Assembly: GCF_019186805.1 (NCBI RefSeq) | Contig: NZ_CP066783.1 | Span: forward strand, 4,105,501 to 4,169,500 | DNA length: 64,000 nt | From: Comamonas fluminis | Lineage (GTDB): Bacteria; Pseudomonadota; Gammaproteobacteria; Burkholderiales; Burkholderiaceae_C | Direction: 5' to 3' | In this document: positions 18,569-27,176 of the stretch, in pieces | How positions within the stretch are numbered: the stretch's first letter is position 1 | Layout of the letters: the number at the start of each line of letters is the position of its first letter | Notes under the pieces: model-generated | Told to the model about the DNA's origin: nothing | The model's database searches: none | What the model saw: only the letters and a program-made list of their open reading frames with translations | Program-made: the position numbers and the translations under genes

Positions 18569-18594
18569 AAAGCGACCACATGGGTCGCTTTTTT
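18569..18594. terminator. Bidirectional terminator
   Basis: Stem AAGCGACC (18570-18577) / GGTCGCTT (18583-18590), four-base loop, with T-run to 18594. It ends yciA; the leftward bactofilin gene ends 31 bases to the right and may use it too. Confidence 0.85.
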
Positions 18595-18624
18595 CATGGC
18601 CGATGCAATCTCAGCAATCGATCA

Positions 18625-19248
18625 TCACGCCACAGCCGGAGAATCCGCAGCCTCGGCGCTGCTGCTCACCACCGGAGTGCTGCCTGCAGGCTTGCCGCTC
18701 CATGCGCTGCCGGAGTTGCCTGCAGACTTGCTGCTTCCGGCTTCGATCTGGCCTGTCAGCTCCCCCCCCTCTTCAATGACCACCTTGCCATAGCGAATCT
18801 TGCCGCTGACCTTGCCCGAGCCAAAAATCACCAGCTTTTCACGCACCGTCAGCGTGCCGTCGAACTTGCCATGGATCTCGGCAATATCGATTTCTGCCGT
18901 GCCATGAAACGCCCCGTTCTCCGCAATCTTGATGACACGCGAGTTCATGGTGGCCTCCACCGTGCCCTCAACCACCAGCGTGTCGCAATCCGTGATCTCC
19001 ACGCCTTTGAGCTTGATATTGGGGCCCACAGTCAGCTTGCTGCCGCCCGCCTCTTGCGCATCGGGCAGCGGCGCCTGCACGCCGCGCACGGAGGGGCTGC
19101 TGCTCTGCAGAGATGCATTGCTGCCCAGACCACTGCTGGCCAGGCTATTACCCGTGCTGGCCGTGCCTGAGGTCAATCCAGTGACGGAACTGCGAGACGA
19201 AAAATTGTCGCTATCGCGCTTGCCAAAAAACGGGTTTTGCACAGCCAT
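18625..19248 (-). CDS. Bactofilin-family cytoskeletal protein
   Basis: A 207-residue protein with a central bactofilin (DUF583) beta-helix domain (about 75-170: VGPNIKLKGVEITDCDTLVV, VEGTVEATM, AEIHGKFDGTLTVREKLVIFGSGKVSG). Ser/Gly/Ala-rich tails flank it. Bactofilins polymerise without nucleotide and scaffold cell-wall or polysaccharide enzymes at the membrane. Start at ATG 19248 is set by AAGGAG upstream; the longer frame to 19320 has none. It lies alone between two terminator-bounded genes, with no M23 peptidase partner in view. Confidence 0.9.
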   Translation of the reverse strand: MAVQNPFFGKRDSDNFSSRSSVTGLTSGTASTGNSLASSGLGSNASLQSSSPSVRGVQAPLPDAQEAGGSKLTVGPNIKLKGVEITDCDTLVVEGTVEATMNSRVIKIAENGAFHGTAEIDIAEIHGKFDGTLTVREKLVIFGSGKVSGKIRYGKVVIEEGGELTGQIEAGSSKSAGNSGSAWSGKPAGSTPVVSSSAEAADSPAVA

Positions 19249-19446
19249 GGCGGGAATCTCCTTGTCAGAAAACTCCGATCCTAGAGAGCCAAACAGCCTA
19301 CATTTGCCCTTATCTCGCAAGAACCGTAAGCAAAGCTTTCATAAGTTTCATCCACTTTCAGGCATTGCCTGATCTCACAGAATGAAAGATTTGGCAGCAT
19401 TCCTGCAAGCAACCACTTCCCCCATTTCAAGACTTTCAAGGCCATA

Positions 19447-19477
19447 GCGCTTTCTCATTCAGCGCCAGCAGCTATCT
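19447..19477. repeat. Short inverted-repeat element, family 2, degenerate copy 2
   Basis: ATAGCGCT and AGCGCCAGCAGCTAT face each other in the gap between the bactofilin and PaaI-type genes. The words match the ends of the other family 2 elements but the centre is short, so I regard this as a decayed copy. Confidence 0.5.
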
Positions 19478-19502
19478 TTTCAGGAGTGTGCATTTCACGC
19501 TT

Positions 19503-20024
19503 TCAGGAAACGATGTAGGCCGCCGTTCCGGTCGAAAGCAATTCCCCATCTGCTGACAGAAACTCCATCTGGGTATTCGCCACCCGCGAACCCAGGCGCA
19601 GCACCTTTGCCGTCAACACAAACTCCTTGCCAATGCCGGGCCGCATATAGTCCACGCGCAAATCGATGGTTCCGAGCTTTGAGAAACGCTGCAGACGCTG
19701 CTGCGGTGGCTCATCCATATGCCTTGCCGCTATCGCCGCCATGACGGCCAGCCCACCCATGGAATCCAGGCCCGCGCTGATGACCCCGCCATGAATGCGC
19801 TGGTAGGCCGAATGACCAATCAGCTCGGGCCGCATGAGGATGTGACCGTGCACCAGCGCGGGCGTGATCTCTCCAATCTTCAGGCCAATGGTCTGATTGA
19901 AGGCCACGCGCTTTTCAAAGATCTCACGCAGGCCGGCAATGAATTCGGGCTCAAACTGCGCCAGCTCGGCGGCGGCTTGCGCGGCCTTGCGGGGCTGAGG
20001 AACAGAAGGCGTTCTGGAGGTCAT
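19503..20024 (-). CDS. Hotdog thioesterase, PaaI/YigI type
   Basis: A 173-residue single-hotdog protein. The family segment HGGVISAGLDSMGGLAVM carries the catalytic region, and it is followed by DLRVDYMRPGIGKEFVLTA. The N-terminal helix region FEPEFIAGLREIFEKRVAF and IGEITPALVHGHILMRPEL fit the YigI branch of acyl-CoA thioesterases. It is the last gene of the leftward acyl-CoA operon, 70 bases after the enoyl-CoA hydratase, and may release CoA from chain-shortened products. Confidence 0.85.
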   Translation of the reverse strand: MTSRTPSVPQPRKAAQAAAELAQFEPEFIAGLREIFEKRVAFNQTIGLKIGEITPALVHGHILMRPELIGHSAYQRIHGGVISAGLDSMGGLAVMAAIAARHMDEPPQQRLQRFSKLGTIDLRVDYMRPGIGKEFVLTAKVLRLGSRVANTQMEFLSADGELLSTGTAAYIVS

Positions 20025-20094
20025 AGGCTTGCGTGCAAAAGAATGAGGACAAAAAAATGCCCACCAGGATGAGCGGGCGGGCGATTCTTTCAGA

Positions 20095-20883
20095 TCAGCA
20101 CTTGCTGAAGTCGGGGTGTCTTTTCTCCATAAACGCAGTCAGCGCCTCCTTGGCGGCGGGCTCGCGCAGCATGCGGGCAAAAACCTCGCCTTCTTGCACA
20201 ATGCGCTCACTCACGGCCTTAGCCTGACCACCCTTCATCAAGCGCTTGGTTTCCATCAGCGAAGACAGCGGCTTGCGCGCCAACTTCTTGGCCTGCATCT
20301 GGGCCAAGGTGTTGCATTCGCTGGGCGGCACAACACGGTTGACCAGACCCACTTCCAGCGCGGCCTCGGCCATGAAGGGCTCGCCCAGCAGCAGCGCTTC
20401 TGCGGCACGGTGGTAGCCCAGCATCTGGGGCAGCAGCAGACTGGAAGCCGCTTCGGGGCACACACCCAGGTTGATGAAGGGCAGAGAGAACGCAGCGTTG
20501 TCACCGCAATAGACCAGATCGCAATGCAGCAGCAGCGTGGTGCCAATACCCACGGCCGGGCCGCAGACAGCAGCAATCAGCGGCTTGGGAAAGGCCGAGA
20601 CTTCCTGCAGAAAGCGCCACACCGGTGCATCTGCCCCCATGGAGCCGGGCGTGCTGGCCTGCTTGAGAAAGTCGCCAATATCGTTGCCAGCGCTGAAGAT
20701 GGCGATGTCGCCCTGGAACACCACCACGCGCACGGCCGCATCGTCCTTGGCGGCTGCCAGGGTGCTTGCCATTTCGCTATACATGGCTTCGGTGAAGGAG
20801 TTCTTCTTGCCGGCACGGTTGAAGGTGATGGTGCAAACGCCTTCCTCGGTGTGCACGAGGATGTCTTGTTGGGTATCGCTCAT
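20095..20883 (-). CDS. Enoyl-CoA hydratase/isomerase family protein
   Basis: A 262-residue crotonase-fold protein. The oxyanion-hole region FSAGNDIGDF and the second segment CGPAVGIGTTLLLHCDLVY are present. The residue at the first catalytic glutamate position lies in INLGVCPEAASSLLLP, where PEAA replaces the PE-GG seen in classical hydratases. This is closer to delta3,delta2-enoyl-CoA isomerase-type members. It acts on 2- or 3-enoyl-CoA in the cytoplasm within a beta-oxidation operon. Whether hydratase or isomerase cannot be settled by eye. Confidence 0.88.
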   Translation of the reverse strand: MSDTQQDILVHTEEGVCTITFNRAGKKNSFTEAMYSEMASTLAAAKDDAAVRVVVFQGDIAIFSAGNDIGDFLKQASTPGSMGADAPVWRFLQEVSAFPKPLIAAVCGPAVGIGTTLLLHCDLVYCGDNAAFSLPFINLGVCPEAASSLLLPQMLGYHRAAEALLLGEPFMAEAALEVGLVNRVVPPSECNTLAQMQAKKLARKPLSSLMETKRLMKGGQAKAVSERIVQEGEVFARMLREPAAKEALTAFMEKRHPDFSKC

Positions 20884-20932
20884 AGTTGGGCTTGATGGAT
20901 TAGGAATGGGGATGGAGCAGCTGCAATGCAGC

Positions 20933-21766
20933 TCACTCCTTGTAGTAAACGATTTGATGGCTGGTGGCCAGCATCACACCGGATTCGCTCCACAGCTGCG
21001 CGCTCTGGTCAAAGAACCCGTTGCGAAATTCCTGACCACGGGCCTGTGCCAGCAGCAGACCGGTGCCTGCCGCAGCCAGCTCTTCGCGGCCCGCATGAAA
21101 GTACACGGTGATGGAAACGGTTCCCGCCGGAACCCGCTTGGCGCGGCGCAGCCAGACACGCGGAAAGAACACATCGGAGACCGCTGCCAACGATGCAAAG
21201 TCCAGCGGACGCGGTGGATTGTCGCGCACCCAGAGCAGGCTTTGGCTGTCGCGCTCGGCGCCGTCTTCCTTCATGGGCAGGATGCCATCGACAAAACGCA
21301 TCTCATAGCGGTTGAGCCACTCCACAGCCCCCACCAACGCTGGCACACGCGGAACATCGGCGGCAGCCCCGGCCTGCGGCATGGGCGTGTCCGTACAGCT
21401 CCAGGTTTCGCGGCGCACTGCCGTCACTGCAGTCGCGGTGGTCACCACCTGCATGACACCCGCTTCATCGGCCTGCTTGACTGTCAGCAGCCAATGCTGG
21501 GTAGAACGGTTGGTGCGCACCGGGTTGGCATCAATCTCAAATGCACCGGCACCCACAGCTGCTGCGTAGTTGACCGTGATGGAGACCGGGTCCCCCAGAC
21601 ATTGCGGATGCTGCAGCATGGCCTGCACCAGCGCAGCAGCGGTGATGCCACCATAAGGCCCGACCATATTCCAGTAATCCTTGGAGGCTTGCCCCTGGTA
21701 CTGGCCCGGCACACCTGTCGCCACCAGGGCCACAGCGCGATCAAGAGGATGGTTGTCTATCGTCAT
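20933..21766 (-). CDS. TesB-like acyl-CoA thioesterase (double hotdog)
   Basis: A 277-residue protein read as a two-hotdog thioesterase: first half GPYGGITAAALVQAMLQHPQ and NYAAAVGAGAFEIDANPVRT, second half ASLAAVSDVFFPRVWLRRAK and TVYFHAGREELAAAGTG. I start it at ATG 21766 (MTIDNHPLDRAV); the frame is open to 21907 but would overlap the upstream hydrolase. It should hydrolyse medium-chain acyl-CoA. It lies inside the beta-oxidation operon, between an alpha/beta hydrolase and an enoyl-CoA hydratase. Confidence 0.82.
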   Translation of the reverse strand: MTIDNHPLDRAVALVATGVPGQYQGQASKDYWNMVGPYGGITAAALVQAMLQHPQCLGDPVSITVNYAAAVGAGAFEIDANPVRTNRSTQHWLLTVKQADEAGVMQVVTTATAVTAVRRETWSCTDTPMPQAGAAADVPRVPALVGAVEWLNRYEMRFVDGILPMKEDGAERDSQSLLWVRDNPPRPLDFASLAAVSDVFFPRVWLRRAKRVPAGTVSITVYFHAGREELAAAGTGLLLAQARGQEFRNGFFDQSAQLWSESGVMLATSHQIVYYKE

Positions 21767-21803
21767 AGGTCTCAGTGTTGCGCAAGGCCAGGAATGAAAG
21801 CCG

Positions 21804-22742
21804 TCAAGCAGGTGACTCTTGCGGCCCGAACAAGGGTTTGCCAGGGCTTCTGTCACCCCTACTCCATCGCTGCAGCAAAGGCAAAAGTGGCCGCCACAGT
21901 AGCTCACGCATTTCTTCTCGGAAATACCCCATATGGCCTATGCGCCCCGAGGGGACGATGGCCGGGTTCACCTTTTCGAGAATGCTGGGCGCGTTCCTGT
22001 ACCAGCCCACCAGCGACTGCACGCTGGCCAGCGACATCATTTCGTCATCGTCAAAATACAGCGCATGCAGCGGGTAGTGGGCGGCAGCATAGGCGTCTGC
22101 AGCCCACTCGCCTTCCACGCCAATACCGTAGTGCGGGTTCAGACACCAGCGCCGCCACTGCCACAGCACGCCCGCGGGCAGGTCGCCAATGATGCCCAGC
22201 TTGCGCCCCGGAAAACCTCCGCACAAGGCTGTGGCCAACGGTGCAATGCCCCACCAGAACAGGCGCACCAGCCGCCGCGTAGGCGCAGCGTTGTCGCGCC
22301 AGTAACCGCTGCCGCTGCCTACGGACAGCAGACCGTTGATGGGCAATGCAATGGACGCCAGCCCGGGAAGCTGCGAACCCACGCTGTGCCCGATCCAGAT
22401 CAAGCTTTGACCGGGAAACTGCTTTTTGATGTGCAGGGCCACCAGTTCACAGTCCTGCGCCCAGTCCAGCAGATCCGCTTTGGCATCGCGCAAAGGGCCT
22501 TGCAGCGACAGGCCATGGCCCCGGTAGTCAAACGTGGTCACGCCATAGCCTTGCTCGACCAGCCAGCGCGCAAAGCTCTGGTAGTAGCTTTGCAGCACGC
22601 CCATGGCGGGTGCCACCACAATCTGCGCCAATGCAGCGCCAGCACCGGGCTGGCACTGGCGCAAAGCCAGCGTTTTCTGGCTGCTGGAGATGGGCAGTGC
22701 CAGCTCCGTCCACTGCACATCGGCTGGTGCGGCAGTCTGCAT
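21804..22742 (-). CDS. Alpha/beta hydrolase, serine hydrolase type
   Basis: A 312-residue alpha/beta-hydrolase. The nucleophile elbow is GHSVGSQL, the oxyanion region lies near APAMGVLQSYYQSFA, and the DYRGHG motif precedes. The acid is likely in FDDDEMMS and the histidine in GRIGHMGYF near the C-terminus. This looks like the YheT/predicted hydrolase group (COG4757) often called alpha/beta fold hydrolase. Twelve bases separate it from the thiolase stop, so it is in the operon. It may cleave an ester or thioester; the substrate is not known. Confidence 0.8.
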   Translation of the reverse strand: MQTAAPADVQWTELALPISSSQKTLALRQCQPGAGAALAQIVVAPAMGVLQSYYQSFARWLVEQGYGVTTFDYRGHGLSLQGPLRDAKADLLDWAQDCELVALHIKKQFPGQSLIWIGHSVGSQLPGLASIALPINGLLSVGSGSGYWRDNAAPTRRLVRLFWWGIAPLATALCGGFPGRKLGIIGDLPAGVLWQWRRWCLNPHYGIGVEGEWAADAYAAAHYPLHALYFDDDEMMSLASVQSLVGWYRNAPSILEKVNPAIVPSGRIGHMGYFREEMRELLWRPLLPLLQRWSRGDRSPGKPLFGPQESPA

Positions 22743-22754
22743 GGCGATGCCCGC

Positions 22755-23951
22755 TCAGACGCGCTCGAAAATACCTGCAGCGCCCTGTCCCATACCCACG
22801 CACATGGTCACCATGCCGTACTTGAGCTGCTTGCGCTGCAGTGCATGCACCACCGTCGCTGCACGAATGGCCCCCGTCGCCCCCAGCGGGTGACCCAGCG
22901 CAATGGCGCCGCCCATGGGGTTCACCTTGCTCTGATCGAGGCCCAGGGTGTTGATGACAGCCAGCGACTGCGCGGCAAAGGCTTCGTTCAGCTCAATCCA
23001 GTCCATATCGTCCTGCTTGAGCCCGGCGTAACGCAGCGCGGCAGGAATGGCCTCAATCGGGCCAATGCCCATGATGGCGGGCGGCACGCCCTTGCTGGCG
23101 TAGCTGACAAAGCGCGCCAGCGGCGTCAGGCCAAAGCGCTTGACGGCATCACCACTGGCGACGATCAGCGCACCTGCGCCATCGCTGGTCTGCGAGCTGT
23201 TACCCGCCGTCACCGTGCCACGCGCCGCAAACACGGTGCGCAGCTTGGCCAAGCCTTCAAGACTGGTATCCGGGCGCGGGCCCTCGTCCAAATCCACCGT
23301 GCGGAAATGGGAGACAGTGCCCTCGGTGACAAAGTCATAAGTGCGATCGGTGACCCTGATGGGTGTGATCTCGTTGTCAAACTCACCCGCCTGCTGCGCC
23401 GCAATGGCGCGGCGGTGAGATTCGAGGGCAAACGCATCCTGCGCTTCACGCGAAACCTTCCACTGCTGGGCAACCTTCTCAGCGGTCAGGCCCATGCCGT
23501 AGGCGATGCCCACATCGCCATCACGCTCGAAGATGCTGGGCGACAGGCTGGGCGAATTGCCCATCATGGGCACCATGCTCATGCTCTCCACACCGGCGGC
23601 AATCATCACATCGGCCTCGCCTACGCGAATACGGTCTGCCGCCATGGCAACGGCGCTCAGGCCCGACGCGCAGAAACGATTGACCGTGATGCCGCCAATG
23701 CTGGTGGGCAGCCCTGCCAGCACCGCACCAATGCGCGCCACATTCAAACCTTGCTGACCTTCGGGAATCGCGCAACCGCAGACGATGTCTTCAATCGCTG
23801 CGGGGTCCAGACTCGGCGTCTGTGCCAGCACAGCTTTCAGCGTTTCAGCCAGCAGATCATCAGGACGATAGTTGCGAAAAACACCCTTGTGAGAGCGACC
23901 GATAGGCGTGCGCGTAGCAGCAACGATATAGGCGTCTTGTACTTGTTTCAT
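22755..23951 (-). CDS. Acetyl-CoA C-acyltransferase (thiolase)
   Basis: A 398-residue thiolase that cleaves 3-ketoacyl-CoA with CoA to acetyl-CoA and a shortened acyl-CoA. The nucleophile is C94 in NRFCASGLSAV. The second-half motifs NEAFAAQSLAV, GGAIALGHPLGATGA and CVGMGQGAAGIF (C384) are intact. In position and sequence it fits FadA/FadI-type degradative thiolases. It follows the fused hydroxyacyl-CoA dehydrogenase gene after a 139-base gap holding a family 1 repeat, so it should be part of the same transcript. Confidence 0.93.
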   Translation of the reverse strand: MKQVQDAYIVAATRTPIGRSHKGVFRNYRPDDLLAETLKAVLAQTPSLDPAAIEDIVCGCAIPEGQQGLNVARIGAVLAGLPTSIGGITVNRFCASGLSAVAMAADRIRVGEADVMIAAGVESMSMVPMMGNSPSLSPSIFERDGDVGIAYGMGLTAEKVAQQWKVSREAQDAFALESHRRAIAAQQAGEFDNEITPIRVTDRTYDFVTEGTVSHFRTVDLDEGPRPDTSLEGLAKLRTVFAARGTVTAGNSSQTSDGAGALIVASGDAVKRFGLTPLARFVSYASKGVPPAIMGIGPIEAIPAALRYAGLKQDDMDWIELNEAFAAQSLAVINTLGLDQSKVNPMGGAIALGHPLGATGAIRAATVVHALQRKQLKYGMVTMCVGMGQGAAGIFERV

Positions 23952-23994
23952 GGAGGTTACTCCTGGATCTCAGTTATTCGTAGCCATAACTCAG

Positions 23995-24085
23995 GCATGT
24001 CCCAAGCTTGGGACTGCAAGCAAGGGCCGTCCCGCAGCGAAGCTGTCGTCCCCCTTGGGGGAAGGCGCGAAGCGACACAGGGGGG
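23995..24085 (-). repeat. Dispersed post-stop repeat, family 1, copy C
   Basis: Read leftward it begins CCCCCCTGTGTCGCTTCGCG and continues with CTTCCCCCAAGGGGGACGAC and GCGGGACGGCCCTTGCTTGC. It begins a few bases after the stop of the hydroxyacyl-CoA dehydrogenase gene and lies between it and the thiolase gene. Confidence 0.85.
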
Positions 24086-24090
24086 TCATA

Positions 24091-26505
24091 TCAGTTACGT
24101 ACCGGCTTGCCGGTGTTGAGCATTCCGAGAATGCGCTCGTGCGTTTTGGGGTGAGCAATCAGATGGCAGAAGGCCTTGCGCTCCAGGCTCATCAGATAGG
24201 CCTCATCCACCAGCGTTCCTGCATCCACATCACCACCGCAAACCACATTGGCAATCAGCCCTGCAATCTGCTGATCGAACTCGCTGATAAAGCCTCCGTC
24301 GCGCATATTGACCAGCGAGCCCTTGATGGTGGCCTGCCCACTGCGCCCCGCCACGGGGAACTTGCGCTTGAGCGGCGCACGCCAGCCGCTGGCAGCCATG
24401 GACTTGGCTTCGTTGATGGCGACGAACAGCACTTCATCCTTGTGGGCAACGACGATATCGCTGTCCAGCAGATAGCCCAACTTGCGCGACTCCAGCGCGC
24501 TGGTGCCTACCTTGGCCATGGCGGCGGCGGTGAAGCCTTCAGTCAGGAAGGGCAGCAAATCCTTGCCTGTGCTGGTGGCGGCATTTTCTGCCGCACGGCG
24601 AGCGATATAAGTCAGGCCACCGGCACCGGGCACCAGGCCCACACCCACTTCGACCAGACCGATATAGCTTTCCATATGGGCCACGCGACGGGCGGAATAC
24701 ACCGCCATTTCGCAACCACCACCCAGCGCCAGCCCGTGAATGGCAGACACCACGGGCACCTGTGCATAACGCAGGCGCAGCATCAGGTTCTGCAGTTCCT
24801 GCTCAATGCTTTCGATAGCATCTGCCCCGCCAATGACAAAGGCGGGCATGGTGGCTTCCAGATCAGCGCCCACGCTGAAAGGCGAGTCGCCGGACCAGAT
24901 GACCATGCCATCAAAGTCGCTCTCTGCGGTATCCACAGCCTCCATCAGTCCTTCCATGACTTCGGGGCTGATGGCATGCATCTTGTTCTTGATGCTGGCG
25001 ATCAAGACCTTTCCGTCCAGCGTCCAGGTGCGCAGCGCTTTGGTTTCAGCAATCGTCTCTCCAGCGCTTTGCCAGTCGGGCAGATTGGTTTCACCCAGCA
25101 GCTTTTCGGGGAAGATCTGACGCTCATACACGGGCAGCACACGGCGCGGCACAAATTTGCTCTGCGATGCGCTCCACGAACCATTGGCCGTGTGCACGCC
25201 ACCGGCTTCGGCCACAGGGCCTTCAAAGACCCACTTTGGCAGCGGCGCTTTGCACAGCGCTTTGCCTGCGTCAATATCTTCCTGCACCATCTTGGCCACT
25301 TCCAACCAGCCTGCGTCCTGCCACAGCTCGAACGGGCCTTGCTGCATGCCGTAGCCCCAGCGCATGGCTTGGTCCAGATCGCGGGCGCAATCGGCAATAT
25401 GTTCGAGGTGTACGGCGGCGTAGTGGAAGCTGTCGCGCAGAATGGCCCAGAGGAACTGGCCCTCCTTGCCCTCGGCATTGCGCAGCAGCTTCAGGCGTTC
25501 GGCGGCGGGCTTTTTGAGCATGCGGCCATAAACCTCATCGGCCTTGCCGCCTGCGGGAATGTAGTCTTCGCTGTCCAGCTCGAACTGCATGGTGTCGCGG
25601 CCCACGCGCTTGTAAAAGCCCTGCTTGGTCTTCTGGCCCAGAAAGCCCAGATCCAGCAGCTTTTGCAGCACCTTGGGCGTGCCAAAGTTGCCATAGAACG
25701 GATCGCTCTGCTCGTTCAGGTTCTCCTGCATGGTCTTGATGACATGGGCCATGGTGTCCAGGCCCACCACATCAGCGGTGCGGAACGTGCCGCTGGACGC
25801 ACGGCCCAGCTTCTTGCCAGTCAAATCATCGACCACGTCAAAGCTCAGGCCAAAGTTTTCAGCCTGCTTCATGGTGGAGAGCATGCCGGCAATGCCGATG
25901 CGGTTGGCGATGAAGTTGGGCGTGTCGTGCGCGCGCACCACGCCCTTGCCCAACGTCGTGGTCACAAAGGCTTCGAGCTGGTCCAGCACTTCAGGCTTGG
26001 TGGTGGGTGTGTTAATCAGCTCCACCAGCTGCATATAGCGCGGCGGGTTGAAGAAATGGATACCGCAGAAACGGGGCTTGATCGCATCCGGCAAAGCCTC
26101 ACTGAGTTTCGTGATGGACAGGCCCGAGGTGTTGGATGCCACCAGCGCGGTCTTGGCCACGAAGGGTGCGATCTTGTGATACAGGTCCAGCTTCCAGTCC
26201 ATGCGCTCGGCAATGGCCTCGATGACCAGATCGCAGCCCTTGAGCAACTTCATATGCTCTTCGTAGTTGGCGGGCTGAATCAGCTCCACATCGTCGGCCA
26301 CACCAATGGGCGAAGGCTTGAGCTTCTTGAGATTGGCAATCGCTTTTTCGGCGATGGCGCTCTTGCTGCCCTCTTTGGCGGGTAGATCAAACAAGATGAC
26401 CGGCACCTTGACGTTGACCAGATGGGCCGCAATCTGCGCGCCCATCACACCCGCGCCCAGCACGGCGACTTTTTTCACATTGAATCGGGACATGGTTGCA
26501 TTCAT
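24091..26505 (-). CDS. Fused 3-hydroxyacyl-CoA dehydrogenase / enoyl-CoA hydratase (FadN type)
   Basis: An 804-residue fusion carrying out two beta-oxidation steps. The N-terminal dehydrogenase has GAGVMG at 17-22, the catalytic region SNTSGLSI and HFFNPPRYMQLVE, and the C-domain HDTPNFIANRIG. The crotonase domain follows at about 480-690 (FSVGADLEATMPA; HGLALGGGCEMAVYSAR; EVGVGLVPGAGG). This order (dehydrogenase first) is that of FadN in Bacillus, opposite to E. coli FadB. ATG 26493 is an alternative start. It works with the acyl-CoA dehydrogenase and thiolase of the same operon. Confidence 0.93.
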   Translation of the reverse strand: MNATMSRFNVKKVAVLGAGVMGAQIAAHLVNVKVPVILFDLPAKEGSKSAIAEKAIANLKKLKPSPIGVADDVELIQPANYEEHMKLLKGCDLVIEAIAERMDWKLDLYHKIAPFVAKTALVASNTSGLSITKLSEALPDAIKPRFCGIHFFNPPRYMQLVELINTPTTKPEVLDQLEAFVTTTLGKGVVRAHDTPNFIANRIGIAGMLSTMKQAENFGLSFDVVDDLTGKKLGRASSGTFRTADVVGLDTMAHVIKTMQENLNEQSDPFYGNFGTPKVLQKLLDLGFLGQKTKQGFYKRVGRDTMQFELDSEDYIPAGGKADEVYGRMLKKPAAERLKLLRNAEGKEGQFLWAILRDSFHYAAVHLEHIADCARDLDQAMRWGYGMQQGPFELWQDAGWLEVAKMVQEDIDAGKALCKAPLPKWVFEGPVAEAGGVHTANGSWSASQSKFVPRRVLPVYERQIFPEKLLGETNLPDWQSAGETIAETKALRTWTLDGKVLIASIKNKMHAISPEVMEGLMEAVDTAESDFDGMVIWSGDSPFSVGADLEATMPAFVIGGADAIESIEQELQNLMLRLRYAQVPVVSAIHGLALGGGCEMAVYSARRVAHMESYIGLVEVGVGLVPGAGGLTYIARRAAENAATSTGKDLLPFLTEGFTAAAMAKVGTSALESRKLGYLLDSDIVVAHKDEVLFVAINEAKSMAASGWRAPLKRKFPVAGRSGQATIKGSLVNMRDGGFISEFDQQIAGLIANVVCGGDVDAGTLVDEAYLMSLERKAFCHLIAHPKTHERILGMLNTGKPVRN

Positions 26506-26527
26506 TTCAGTTATTCATATTGCTAAC

Positions 26528-26648
26528 TGGCGCGCTCCAGCTCAGGGACACCGCGCAAGGGCCGCCCCGCCGCGCTGGTGTCGTCCCCCTCCCGCGAAGC
26601 GAGAGAGGGGGAAGGCGCGGAGCCGCCCAGGCGCAGCGACTCAGGGGG
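26528..26648 (-). repeat. Dispersed post-stop repeat, family 1, copy D
   Basis: Read leftward: CCCCCTGAGTCGCTGCGCC, then GGCGGCTCCGCGCCTTCC, a CCCCCTCTC...GGGAGGGGG hairpin, GACGACACCAGCGCGG and CGGGGCGGCCCTTGCGCGG. It starts three bases after the DUF2147 stop. Confidence 0.87.
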
Positions 26649-26651
26649 TGT

Positions 26652-27095
26652 TCAATTCACCCGAATCCAGGTCTGCGTACGCCAGAAGGGGCCTATGGAG
26701 CCGCGCACTTCCAGCTTCTTGCCATCGTCAACGGGAGTCAGGCGCACGGTGTAGGTCTTGCCGTTTTCGGGGTCGAGAATCTTGCCGCCCTCCCAGACGT
26801 CCTTGCCCTCGACCTTTTTGACGCCACTGATCAGCGTCATGCCCACCATGGGTTTGTCTTTCAGCTCGTCCTTGCACTCAACGCACAGCTGGTTCGGATC
26901 TGCCCCTTTGCGCAGCAAGGCCTGCACCTTGCCGGTGACCACACCACCGGTTTCAGTGATGTTGACCTCGGCCTTGGGTGTACCTTCTTTTTCGTCAATG
27001 CTGCGCCACACGCCTACTGGCGTCATCTGCGCCCAGGCAGCCGACATGCCCCCCACTACTAAAACCAGAGCTGCTACCGCTTGAATCTTCTTCAT
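26652..27095 (-). CDS. DUF2147 exported protein
   Basis: A 147-residue protein with a signal peptide (MKKIQAVAALVLVVGGMSAAWA) and one DUF2147 domain: PVGVWRSIDEKEGTPKAEV, TGKVQALL, CVECKDELKDKPMVG and GGKILDPENGKTYTVRL. Family members are small periplasmic beta proteins of unknown role. The CVEC pair could form a disulphide or bind metal. It sits inside the fatty-acid operon between the acyl-CoA dehydrogenase and the fused hydroxyacyl-CoA dehydrogenase, as DUF2147 genes do in related genomes as far as I recall. Confidence 0.88.
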   Translation of the reverse strand: MKKIQAVAALVLVVGGMSAAWAQMTPVGVWRSIDEKEGTPKAEVNITETGGVVTGKVQALLRKGADPNQLCVECKDELKDKPMVGMTLISGVKKVEGKDVWEGGKILDPENGKTYTVRLTPVDDGKKLEVRGSIGPFWRTQTWIRVN

Positions 27096-27176
27096 ATCCG
27101 GGTCCTTTTCATTTGAACTTCAGGATGAATCAGCGCATGCAGCTTCTGTTTCAGTAGCAGCATGCGTTCGGTGACT

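Noticed and set aside
23950..26385. An 811-codon open frame on the + strand
   Set aside because: Mirror of the fused hydroxyacyl-CoA dehydrogenase gene, which has all catalytic motifs; the mirror has none.
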